Virus record (IMG/VR): IMGVR_UViG_3300022602_000083
Span: 1-64,000 of that record
Source of the DNA: a virus
DNA: 64,000 nt
Strand: one strand, 5' to 3'
Shown here: positions 7,209 to 14,589 of the stretch, in pieces
Layout of the letters: the number at the start of each line of letters is the position of its first letter
How positions within the stretch are numbered: the stretch's first letter is position 1
Translations under genes and position numbers: made by a program
The notes under the pieces: model-generated
The model's input: only the letters and a program-made list of their open reading frames with translations
Databases searched by the model: none
Told to the model about the DNA's origin: nothing

Positions 7209-7864
7209 TGTCTTGGAACCCAACAGAGTCAGAACGTTCAGAGCATGGAGTTCGTCCAGACGCACGCTTTCCTGCACAACCTATTAAGAGCTACCAAGGT
7301 GCTGGTGCACCCTTGGATAAAGAAGGCATTCCTTTTCTAAGTGCTAACGGTATTGATAGTTCACATGGTACGACTATGGGTCAGATCATAGGTAGAAGTT
7401 CCGGTAATGCTAAGCGTGTTGCTTGGGAAACTGATGCTCCTCAGTATATTGAGCGTCGTGGTCAATCACAAAGAGTTTGGTACAGCCTAGGAGAAGTAAA
7501 GAACTGGGTAGGAAGTAAAAGAGCTGCAGGTAGTTCCCCTGAACAAAAAGCTCAAAATGAATCTCAATGGGGTCCATGGCACAACCATCTTACAAAACTT
7601 CATGAAGGTTTAACAGCCGCTAATGAGGTAAAGCGTAAGAATGGTGAGCCTGTAGGCGATTACTATAATCAAACACATAGAGATCATAAGAACATTCATC
7701 TTCGTATGGAAGAGGCGCCTGGCGGTCGTCCTAACGTATCAGATAGCGAAGATAGTCCTCAAGGTATTCAGGTAGATGCCCCTAGACCAGGTGCACGCCC
7801 AGATCTTAATAAGGCAAGACTTCACGGTTTCGTTAATCCTTCTCGTGCTCCTAAGGAGATGTAA
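7208..7864 (+). CDS. Hypothetical protein
   Basis: A 218-aa hydrophilic protein. The ATG at 7208 is chosen because it overlaps the previous stop (TAATG); an upstream GTG at 7199 is less likely. Its N-terminus is Pro/Gly-rich, and a helical middle carries His-rich segments (WHNHLTKLH, THRDHKNIHL). No family is recognised. Confidence 0.6.
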   Translation: MSWNPTESERSEHGVRPDARFPAQPIKSYQGAGAPLDKEGIPFLSANGIDSSHGTTMGQIIGRSSGNAKRVAWETDAPQYIERRGQSQRVWYSLGEVKNWVGSKRAAGSSPEQKAQNESQWGPWHNHLTKLHEGLTAANEVKRKNGEPVGDYYNQTHRDHKNIHLRMEEAPGGRPNVSDSEDSPQGIQVDAPRPGARPDLNKARLHGFVNPSRAPKEM

Positions 7865-8223
7865 TGGGACAAGATAGCGTCTATGATCATACCAAGGGTC
7901 GTCCTATTGTAGCTGAAGAGCCAGAACCATCACTTCTTCGTTATGATTATATGGGTCCTTTTGCATCAATGCAAGAAGGTCTTATGACTAGAGCACTTTA
8001 CTCTGTAACTATGCCTGGAGCATTGCTGCAGGATATTGTTCGCCCACCTCTCCCACAAGTTAATCTTTTCCCTCCACGCTACGGCTACCGTACTCGTGAG
8101 CTAGGTATCTTTGACGTCATGGATGTTAACGAGGCCTATGATGAGCCACGTCGTGTTGATTATACTCGTGACCCTGCAGGCTATCAAGGTACTGCTCGCA
8201 ACATGAGCGAAGGCATTTGGTAA
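7864..8223 (+). CDS. Hypothetical protein
   Basis: A 119-aa protein rich in Pro, Arg and Tyr with no membrane helix. It is joined to its neighbours by overlapping stop and start codons on both sides. No motif is recognised. Confidence 0.6.
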   Translation: MGQDSVYDHTKGRPIVAEEPEPSLLRYDYMGPFASMQEGLMTRALYSVTMPGALLQDIVRPPLPQVNLFPPRYGYRTRELGIFDVMDVNEAYDEPRRVDYTRDPAGYQGTARNMSEGIW

Positions 8224-8351
8224 TGGAGAAACAACCGATCTATCAACGTGTCCTGGATACTCGCCAGTCCTCAGTTAGTGGTATAGTGTTTGAGTACCGA
8301 GGTACCAGTAGAAAAGGCGAACTTAAAAAGGGCATGGAGGAAGCTAAGTGA
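8223..8351 (+). CDS. Small hypothetical protein (42 aa)
   Basis: A short basic protein starting in a TAATG overlap with the preceding stop and ending in a GTGA overlap with the next gene. It fills an otherwise empty 290-nt gap and has phage-like codon use. No motif is recognised. Confidence 0.5.
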   Translation: MEKQPIYQRVLDTRQSSVSGIVFEYRGTSRKGELKKGMEEAK

Positions 8352-8521
8352 GCGACCATACCTTTACCGATACAGTTTATATGGGCAGCAAAGAGTGCAG
8401 CCGTTGCGGTGCAATCATGGATCCTTTACAGGTCATGTATAGCCATAATGGTGCTACTTGCCCTAATTGTCGCAATGCTAAGATGGAAAGCCATGTTAGA
8501 CAAGGAATGAGTGAGAAATGA
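8348..8521 (+). CDS. Zinc-ribbon microprotein (57 aa)
   Basis: Starts with the GTG that overlaps the previous TGA and ends in an ATGA overlap with the next gene. It has two CxxC pairs, CSRC and CPNC, about 20 residues apart, forming a four-Cys zinc ribbon. Such phage microproteins often bind host transcription proteins or nucleic acid, but the role here is unknown. Confidence 0.6.
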   Translation: MSDHTFTDTVYMGSKECSRCGAIMDPLQVMYSHNGATCPNCRNAKMESHVRQGMSEK

Positions 8522-8706
8522 AATCTAAAGTTAAAGGCCCAGACGGCGAAGATATGAAGGGCTACAAAGTGAAGCAGCTTAAAGTTCTAACTCCAGCTGA
8601 TGCAGCTAAAGCTAAGATGGCTAAAGACACTCTTAAATCCAAGAAGGATGCTCCCGCTCTCAAGAAGGCGCATGCTGACACAAAGAAGAAGACTGATCGC
8701 AAGTGA
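8518..8706 (+). CDS. Lysine-rich small protein
   Basis: A 62-aa protein, roughly one third lysine, with Ala- and Lys-rich helical repeats; a likely nucleic-acid binder. It overlaps both neighbours by 4 nt. No family is recognised. Confidence 0.55.
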   Translation: MKSKVKGPDGEDMKGYKVKQLKVLTPADAAKAKMAKDTLKSKKDAPALKKAHADTKKKTDRK

Positions 8707-8915
8707 ACACCAATCCAGCTTTCAGAGATATTGCTGAGGCAGCTCAAAGCAGAAACCTTATGGACATAGGTAACCCTAACTTCCCTAATCCAAGAGGTGC
8801 AAATCCTGCTTATACGGTGGCTCCGCCTGTGGAGTCCACAAGAAATGTAATGATTGAGGACCCATCAGTACATGGAAATGGTAGTATTTCATCTAGTAAT
8901 TATTTGACCAACTAG
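8703..8915 (+). CDS. Hypothetical protein
   Basis: A 70-aa protein with a GTG start in a GTGA overlap. It is Asn/Pro-rich and probably disordered. No family is recognised. Confidence 0.5.
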   Translation: MNTNPAFRDIAEAAQSRNLMDIGNPNFPNPRGANPAYTVAPPVESTRNVMIEDPSVHGNGSISSSNYLTN

Positions 8916-8924
8916 GAGTAAAAA

Positions 8925-9101
8925 ATGATGCCTATTAGACCTCGTAAGAAGGTAGAAGCATTCCGTGCAAAGGAGTGGTCACCTGATGCTGGTAAGGGCC
9001 ATGTTAAGGTAAAGCACAACAACCCGCCATCAAGTCCTCAACAAGGTCATGAGCGTTTTATCGCTGATGGTCGTACAGGGATCCAAAAAGGAGAAATGTA
9101 A
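8925..9101 (+). CDS. Small basic hypothetical protein (58 aa)
   Basis: ATGATG start preceded by AGGAG. The 58-aa product is basic (MMPIRPRKKVEAFRAKEW) and ends in a TAATG overlap with the next gene. It fills a gap that would otherwise be empty. Confidence 0.55.
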   Translation: MMPIRPRKKVEAFRAKEWSPDAGKGHVKVKHNNPPSSPQQGHERFIADGRTGIQKGEM

Positions 9102-9382
9102 TGGCTGTTAACAATTCACGTTCACTCACAGGTGGGCTAACAGAGGGATCAACAGACGGTAAATACCGTAAGATTCGTCCTAACACAGAAGTTGCCCCAG
9201 GCACCGGCGAAGATATTACTCTCGCTAACCGTCGTGGACTTCATCCTTATTGGAACTATGATTTTATTGACCAAGAAGCTTCTTCAATGGTCGCACCTAC
9301 AGATACAAAGAGCTCAGTAAAGCCTCGCTCGCCAATGCCAGTAGCAGACACCTTTAATAATCAAATGGGCGCTAACTACTAG
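9101..9382 (+). CDS. Hypothetical protein
   Basis: A 93-aa hydrophilic protein, Gly/Thr-rich at the N-terminus. It starts in a TAATG overlap. No recognised motif. Confidence 0.55.
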   Translation: MAVNNSRSLTGGLTEGSTDGKYRKIRPNTEVAPGTGEDITLANRRGLHPYWNYDFIDQEASSMVAPTDTKSSVKPRSPMPVADTFNNQMGANY

Positions 9383-9383
9383 T

Positions 9384-9731
9384 ATGGAAGAGACACCAGA
9401 CAATGTAGTCAAGTTTCCTATGACTAACGCTATGCGTGTTCGTCGTAAGGTAAACAGCACTAAAGACTCCTTGCTTGGTAAGCAACAAGTTACGTATAGC
9501 AAAGCTTGGTCGGAACCCACAGCTCCTGTAGAAGGGGCTTTGGATAACCATATTCATAATGCTATTGCTGATTCCGGTATGAGCTTTGGCCGTAACAATG
9601 CAGACTTTGAGTCTGGACAACACGAAGCCAAGATTCTTTCTATTGGTGCACATAAGCTTAAAAAGAACATGTCGGCAGGAGATGCTTCCGTTGATCGTAT
9701 GATCAATATGTCTGATCCAACTAAGGACTAG
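9384..9731 (+). CDS. Hypothetical protein
   Basis: A 115-aa mixed-charge protein without membrane segments, starting one base after the preceding stop. The C-terminal part repeats the pattern of short His- and Asp-containing helices. No family is recognised. Confidence 0.55.
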   Translation: MEETPDNVVKFPMTNAMRVRRKVNSTKDSLLGKQQVTYSKAWSEPTAPVEGALDNHIHNAIADSGMSFGRNNADFESGQHEAKILSIGAHKLKKNMSAGDASVDRMINMSDPTKD

Positions 9732-9733
9732 TA

Positions 9734-9871
9734 ATGGTCTATGAACGTAGGCAGCAAAAAGCTATCATTCCCCTTAATAGGGATAAAGAATTTCGTACAG
9801 GGTTGCTCCCCTCTCCTGAACTTATGGAGATGGTAGAAAACCCAGGGGTTACACCGAGTGGAGAACATTAA
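9734..9871 (+). CDS. Small hypothetical protein (45 aa)
   Basis: Begins with ATG two bases after the preceding stop and ends in a TAATG overlap. It has a charged N-terminus (MVYERRQQKAIIPLNRDKEF) and an acidic Pro-containing tail. Confidence 0.5.
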   Translation: MVYERRQQKAIIPLNRDKEFRTGLLPSPELMEMVENPGVTPSGEH

Positions 9872-10521
9872 TGGCTGGTTTTGAAGACGTACAGGGCACT
9901 GGTAAAGCAGCAAAAAAGGCCGGATTCAAAGATACTAGCTCAGTTGATAACGGTGTGTTTAGAGGAGTAGAGGATGTAGTCTCTCCTGAAAATAAGAAGA
10001 CGAACACCGGTAAGACTGTAACCTGTGCTAAGGATAGCAATAGGGCTATTGTTCGTGTTAACTTTACCAGTCATCATAAGTTTACCGGGGATACTAACCT
10101 ATGTCAAAGACATTGGGAACAAGAAAAGCATGATACCTCTACTTATGAGCCTGGCCCATACTGGTTAAAGGGTGGTGCTGATGAGGCTAACCAAATCCGT
10201 ACAGAAGATCGCATTCGTCGTACAGAGGGCAGAAATGCCGCATCTAAAGCTCATTTTGAAGCTACAGGTGAGCACATACCTGTTAGCACTCCAGGTCGCC
10301 CATATACCAGTGAGCAAGAGAAGTTTGATAAAGAAAACCCAAACCCTGTACAAGATGTAGTTGAGGGCAAGGCCCGTGAGGGTGGTCGCACTAAGCTCAG
10401 GCCTATTATGCATCCTAAAGAAGATCTTACAGCCAATATGCATCAGGCTGCTGCTGAGTACCAGGATTCGTATGGCGATGAAGAAGAGTACGAGAACCAT
10501 TTAAAGGATTTGATGTCCTAG
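9871..10521 (+). CDS. Hypothetical protein
   Basis: A 216-aa hydrophilic protein with many charged residues. A middle block has Cys and His (TCAKDSN..., TNLCQRHWEQEKH), compatible with a metal site. It is the last gene before the next promoter. No family is recognised. Confidence 0.6.
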   Translation: MAGFEDVQGTGKAAKKAGFKDTSSVDNGVFRGVEDVVSPENKKTNTGKTVTCAKDSNRAIVRVNFTSHHKFTGDTNLCQRHWEQEKHDTSTYEPGPYWLKGGADEANQIRTEDRIRRTEGRNAASKAHFEATGEHIPVSTPGRPYTSEQEKFDKENPNPVQDVVEGKAREGGRTKLRPIMHPKEDLTANMHQAAAEYQDSYGDEEEYENHLKDLMS

Positions 10522-10538
10522 GTTTTATCGGCTATACT
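10510..10538 (+). promoter_or_regulatory. Promoter, family motif ATCGGnTATACTAA
   Basis: TTGATG (10510-10515), a 17-nt spacer and TATACT (10533-10538) in TATCGGCTATACTAAGGGTAG. An AAGGAGG ribosome-binding site follows within 20 nt. Confidence 0.7.
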
Positions 10539-10560
10539 AAGGGTAGATGAAGGAGGCGAA

Positions 10561-11145
10561 ATGGGAGTACCTATTTTAGGCGGTGGAGCTAACCCCGCTG
10601 ACCAGGGCAAGACTTGGACGAACATTAAGGACGATGGTCCGTATATCCGTTTGCTCTATTGCTATAACTGTAGAACTATTGAAGAACTGCCTGATTTTGA
10701 AGGCCACCCAGATGACGATGTCTTGTTGCAGGTCATGATTGAAAAGCATGAGTCTGCCGGCATTCCGCATAGCGGTTTCCTATCTAAGATCGGTATTAAG
10801 ACATACTCACGTCCTGAGGTACGTAAACAAGTTATCGAAAACTTGCGGGATAAGGTCGGTGGCGGACTAGCTGATATTGATCCAGACTACTACACCACCA
10901 AAGCCACTTTCTATGATGATGCTATGAAGTGCTTTAACCTTCATTTACGTCCAGTAGAAGGCTGCTATGACTGGAAGACTAAGAACAAGCGTCTAGTTCC
11001 TAAGGGCACAGATGAGCTTCGTAAAGAAATTGGTCTAGAAAGTGCAGCCAAGTCAGCTAGTACCACAGTGTATCTATGCGACTTCTGCCCAGCTAAAACC
11101 TTTGTAGTTGAACAAAACCGTAAAAAAGCCGGACTATACGAATAG
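10561..11145 (+). CDS. Hypothetical protein with paired CxxC motifs
   Basis: A 194-aa protein with YCYNC near residue 33 and LCDFCP near residue 172, which could form one zinc site across the chain. The middle is helical and charged. It is the first gene after a strong promoter with an AGGAGG site, so it is likely well expressed. The function is unknown. Confidence 0.6.
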   Translation: MGVPILGGGANPADQGKTWTNIKDDGPYIRLLYCYNCRTIEELPDFEGHPDDDVLLQVMIEKHESAGIPHSGFLSKIGIKTYSRPEVRKQVIENLRDKVGGGLADIDPDYYTTKATFYDDAMKCFNLHLRPVEGCYDWKTKNKRLVPKGTDELRKEIGLESAAKSASTTVYLCDFCPAKTFVVEQNRKKAGLYE

Positions 11146-11154
11146 GAATATAAC

Positions 11155-11433
11155 ATGACTGACGAAACAACCACACCAGACGCAACTACTACTCCTGATG
11201 CACCCGCAGTACCTAATATTAAGTTTGGCTACGCAGTATTTGTAACAGATAATGGCGATGTATACGTAGAGCGCGATACCGCAGCCTTCTCTATTCCAGT
11301 AGAACGTCAGGCTACATTGCTTGAAGTTCGTCGCTATACCTCTGAAATCCTAATGGATCTTCAGGCTCAATCGGCTGCCGAGTACGTCTCAATTAAGCTC
11401 GCTGCACAGGAAGCTACACCACCTAGCGCATAA
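11155..11433 (+). CDS. Hypothetical protein
   Basis: A 92-aa protein with a Thr/Pro/Asp-rich disordered N-terminus and a compact C-terminal region (GYAVFVTDNGDVYVERD followed by helices). No family is recognised. Confidence 0.55.
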   Translation: MTDETTTPDATTTPDAPAVPNIKFGYAVFVTDNGDVYVERDTAAFSIPVERQATLLEVRRYTSEILMDLQAQSAAEYVSIKLAAQEATPPSA

Positions 11434-11457
11434 TTATTTCCACCAAGCCATGACGTA

Positions 11458-12405
11458 ATGACGATGAGGGTGGAGAATATGCTTATGGACTATGGAGACT
11501 TTTCAGGAGATGCCCCGGTAATTATGCCGGGGTCTACGTCCTATTTCAGTGCACCATCAACCGAGCTTGATCCAAATCTATTTCAGGGTGAGGGTCTAAA
11601 AGACTGGGTGAGAAGTGGCATACTTTCTATGCTCTTTGAGTACCTTAGTCAGAACTTCTCTGCCCCAGAGTCATGGACTCATGTGTGGCTTGCAGGATCC
11701 GGCGTCTCATATCAATGGGCTGCTGCTAGAGATCCAGGCGATCTTGATTGCCTAGTTGGAATTAACTATATCTCATTCAGAGAAAAGAACCAAGAGTTCA
11801 AATCATTCTCTGATCAAGAGATCGCTAAGACTCTTAACGAAGGTTTCAATGCTGAGCTTATGCCTAAAACCCGTAACTGGGAAGGTTATGAACTTACTTA
11901 CTATGTGAATCCACAATCTGATATTCGGGATATCAACCCGTATGCAGCATATGATCTTACTAGAGATAGTTGGACAGTGCGACCAGATCGTAGCCCACAA
12001 CCTCCTTATAGCCGTGCATGGGAGAATCACGTTCAGCGTGACCATGACAACGCTGTAGAGATGGTGAAGCGTTACACAGAGGCACTTAACGAAGTACGTA
12101 ACTCAAGCAACCCTGCGTATAAGATCAACGCAGAGCGTAAGCTAAAGCTAGCTACAGAACAAGCTGTGGCCTTCTATGATGACATACACCAAAGTCGTCA
12201 CATTGCATTCAGTAAGATCGGAAGTGGTTATGCAGACTATAACAACTACCGCTGGCAGGCTGGAAAGCGTTCCGGTGCTATCCAGGCCTTGAGATCAATT
12301 AAGGATACTCAGACTGCCTATGAATCCGGAAAGCAGAAAGAAATCTATGGTATGGAATTACCTACCACTGACACCTTGATTAGGAGAGCAATTCGTGGCC
12401 AATAA
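11458..12405 (+). CDS. Nucleotidyltransferase-like protein
   Basis: A 315-aa protein. WLAGSGVSYQWAA..DPGDLDCLVG (about residues 77-101) fits the polymerase-beta-type nucleotidyltransferase pattern: a GS turn followed by a D-x-D that binds metal. The C-terminal half is helical and charged. Such proteins add nucleotides or AMP to RNA, protein or small molecules. The start is uncertain: a GGGTGGAG site favours an in-frame ATG at 11479 or 11485 over the one at 11458. The family call rests on this motif only. Confidence 0.55.
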   Translation: MTMRVENMLMDYGDFSGDAPVIMPGSTSYFSAPSTELDPNLFQGEGLKDWVRSGILSMLFEYLSQNFSAPESWTHVWLAGSGVSYQWAAARDPGDLDCLVGINYISFREKNQEFKSFSDQEIAKTLNEGFNAELMPKTRNWEGYELTYYVNPQSDIRDINPYAAYDLTRDSWTVRPDRSPQPPYSRAWENHVQRDHDNAVEMVKRYTEALNEVRNSSNPAYKINAERKLKLATEQAVAFYDDIHQSRHIAFSKIGSGYADYNNYRWQAGKRSGAIQALRSIKDTQTAYESGKQKEIYGMELPTTDTLIRRAIRGQ

Positions 12406-12505
12406 AGAGCAAAAAGGCAATTCTAACGATAAGAAAGAGGCCAAGATGAGCCTCAAAGAGAAGCGTGAAGCTAAGAAGTCGAAGAGCGAAAACAAGTATA
12501 AGTAA
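12395..12505 (+). CDS. Lys-rich microprotein (36 aa)
   Basis: GTG start with TAGGAG upstream, overlapping the end of the previous gene. The product is about one third lysine with many Glu and is probably a single charged helix. Comparable small proteins recur in actinophages without a known role. Confidence 0.45.
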   Translation: MANKEQKGNSNDKKEAKMSLKEKREAKKSKSENKYK

Positions 12506-12506
12506 C

Positions 12507-12512
12507 TATACT
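12507..12512 (+). promoter_or_regulatory. Promoter -10 for a leaderless mini zinc-finger gene
   Basis: CTATACTTAGGGCATGG contains a -10 box (12507-12512) exactly 6 nt before the ATG at 12519, so transcription would start at or next to the start codon. No good -35 box is seen. Confidence 0.45.
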
Positions 12513-12518
12513 TAGGGC

Positions 12519-12617
12519 ATGGATAACTATCAGTGCCAGCTGTGTGATAAGAAATACGTAGTACCTTCGCTTGCACGACATTGTGAACAGAAGCATTTGG
12601 CTAATGAAAAGGAATAA
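12519..12617 (+). CDS. C2H2 zinc-finger microprotein (32 aa), possibly leaderless
   Basis: The product has the spacing C-x2-C, 12 residues, H-x4-H (CQLC...RHCEQKH), a single classical C2H2 finger. No ribosome-binding site is present, but a TATACT box lies 6 nt before the ATG, as expected for a leaderless mRNA, a translation mode common in actinobacteria. It probably binds nucleic acid or protein; the role is unknown. Confidence 0.55.
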   Translation: MDNYQCQLCDKKYVVPSLARHCEQKHLANEKE

Positions 12618-12620
12618 CAT

Positions 12621-13085
12621 ATGGCTACCGCATTGGTGTCTCTAGAAGGCGTATTAATGACAGAGGTCGGGGATCCAATCCCAGATGGCGTCCGTCTATT
12701 TCGTGTATTAGCAGAGCACTATCGTGTTGTCATTACCTCCGATATGTCACAAGCAAAAACTGAGCACTGGCTCCGTGGCAATATGATCTTTGGCTATGGA
12801 GATGTCTATGATGATAGGTACTTCTTTGAAGGAACACCTCTAAGACTTCGCCAGCTTGATTATGCTATGGCTCAAGGTCGTGTAGAGCTCTTTGTAGATG
12901 CAGATGCCGATTATTGTGCGGAGGCTCTTGCTAAGGGCGTACCGGCTATTATGTTTGCACACCCTAAGTTCGTAAGAAGCAAGCGTCCAGTAAAGCAGTG
13001 GGATGCTCTAAGCGCCGAGGTTGAACGTCAGCGCCTAGCCCTTCTTGATGCTCATCTAGGCAGCAGAACTAATAGGTTCGAATGA
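12621..13085 (+). CDS. HAD-like hydrolase fold protein, catalytic Asp apparently lost
   Basis: A 154-aa protein. The N-terminal strand ALVSLEGVL aligns with HAD motif I, where DxDGTL would be expected, so the nucleophilic Asp appears replaced by Ser. VVITSD fits motif II and LFVDADADYCAEALAKGVPAI fits motif IV and the following helix. It may be a non-catalytic HAD fold or a divergent phosphatase. It overlaps the next gene in ATGA. Confidence 0.5.
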   Translation: MATALVSLEGVLMTEVGDPIPDGVRLFRVLAEHYRVVITSDMSQAKTEHWLRGNMIFGYGDVYDDRYFFEGTPLRLRQLDYAMAQGRVELFVDADADYCAEALAKGVPAIMFAHPKFVRSKRPVKQWDALSAEVERQRLALLDAHLGSRTNRFE

Positions 13086-14548
13086 ACATCGTATTTATGG
13101 GCGGAGAAGTACCGTCACACCGTATTCTACTGACCAATATGGACGTAAAGCACGTTAGCGTCAACTACTACCGTCTGGTAAAGCGAGGTCTTCCAAAGAC
13201 TAAGCAATACCTCTTGGCTGAGCGTTTCCCAGAAGACGTGAAGATCTATGTAGATGGTGGCGGCCATAACCTCAACGATCTAAATATGACTGAGCGTGAG
13301 CTTGAGGAGTATGCGGCTGATTACCAGGACTTCCTGGCTATCAATGCCGATAGGATCACCATGGCTACCGAGCTAGACGCCAAAGCTCTTGGCCAGAACT
13401 GGATCAATTACCAGAGGAAGACCTTTGGTGAGGAGTTCGGTCTGGATAAGTATGCGGTTGTCTGGCACCAGGAAACCGGTCACACTGGCCTTTTCAACCT
13501 AGCATCTCAGTTCCCTAACGTCGTACTGCTTGGGGAGTCCTTAGAGGACGACACGAGCCTGTCAGCACGTTCTAGGGCCCTTCTAAGTCAGTACCCTGAC
13601 CTAGAATTTCATGGGGTGGCATGTGCCAAGCCGGATAACCTACGTCAGGTTCCTCTCACTACTGCTAGCACCCTCTCTTGGCTTAGCCCAATGATGAGAG
13701 GCGAGACAATAGTATGGGATGGCACTAGACTTATCCGCTATCAGAAGAAGCAGAAGGATCAAGCTCGTCCTCGTTATAAAGCTGTAATCGAGAGAGCCGG
13801 TCTAGACTTCGACAAGATTATGAATGATGATAGTAACGAGGTAACCCGCCTCGCTATTTGGTCCTACCTGCAGTTGGAGAAGTCTTTGAACAGTAAGTTA
13901 TCTGATCACAGTGGTGGAATGGATGACCCAGGTCTAGCGGAAACCAGGGGTTCTACTCCTGATAACAGAGGGTCTGAGGTGCGGAAAGTTTTGTCGCCTG
14001 TAGCCCCTGAAGACCTCATGACATTGCCCGTTTTTGGTGTAAATAACAAGACGATCATTGAGAAAGATGAGGCCGGACGAGACGTTATCGCTGACGTTCC
14101 TGTCCTTCAGAGCACTCAAACTTCGTTCCGTCAATGCAATAGTTGCTTCGTGGCTAGCAATTGTCCGGCCTTCACACCGAACAGTAGCTGCAAATTTAGT
14201 CTTCCTGTAGAGGTCAAGACTAAGGATCAGCTAAAGGGATTATTGAACGCAGTTATCGAAATGCAGGGCGCTAGAGTCGCTTTTGCACGTTTTGCTGAAG
14301 AATTGAATGGTGGATACCCAGATCCTAATACCGGACAAGAGATTGACCGCCTATTCAAATTGGTAGGTGAGGTCAAGAAGTTAGAAGAGAATAAAGAGTT
14401 CATACAGATCACAGCACAGCGCCAATCCTCTGGTGGTATGCTTTCGGCCCTCTTCGGAGACCGGGCTAATACCCTCAGAGAAATCCCCGGTGGGGCAATA
14501 AGTGAGGGTGAAGTCAGCAAGATCATAGACCAAGGTCTAAACGGATAG
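13082..14548 (+). CDS. TGT-superfamily-like protein with C-terminal four-Cys cluster
   Basis: A 488-aa protein. Residues 1-240 carry features of phage TIM-barrel proteins related to tRNA-guanine transglycosylase/DpdA: VDGGGHNL, a TELD strand end, WHQETGH, FHGVACAKPDNLRQV and STLSWLSPM. The C-terminal part has C-x2-C-x5-C-x8-C near residue 347, a likely zinc or iron-sulfur site, then a helical domain. DpdA-type enzymes insert deazaguanine bases into DNA, but no queuosine-pathway genes are in this window, so the substrate is open. Assignment is from recalled family patterns. Confidence 0.45.
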   Translation: MNIVFMGGEVPSHRILLTNMDVKHVSVNYYRLVKRGLPKTKQYLLAERFPEDVKIYVDGGGHNLNDLNMTERELEEYAADYQDFLAINADRITMATELDAKALGQNWINYQRKTFGEEFGLDKYAVVWHQETGHTGLFNLASQFPNVVLLGESLEDDTSLSARSRALLSQYPDLEFHGVACAKPDNLRQVPLTTASTLSWLSPMMRGETIVWDGTRLIRYQKKQKDQARPRYKAVIERAGLDFDKIMNDDSNEVTRLAIWSYLQLEKSLNSKLSDHSGGMDDPGLAETRGSTPDNRGSEVRKVLSPVAPEDLMTLPVFGVNNKTIIEKDEAGRDVIADVPVLQSTQTSFRQCNSCFVASNCPAFTPNSSCKFSLPVEVKTKDQLKGLLNAVIEMQGARVAFARFAEELNGGYPDPNTGQEIDRLFKLVGEVKKLEENKEFIQITAQRQSSGGMLSALFGDRANTLREIPGGAISEGEVSKIIDQGLNG

Positions 14549-14589
14549 GACCTGTTAACAGTCAAAATATCTATAGAAAAGGGCGTCAC

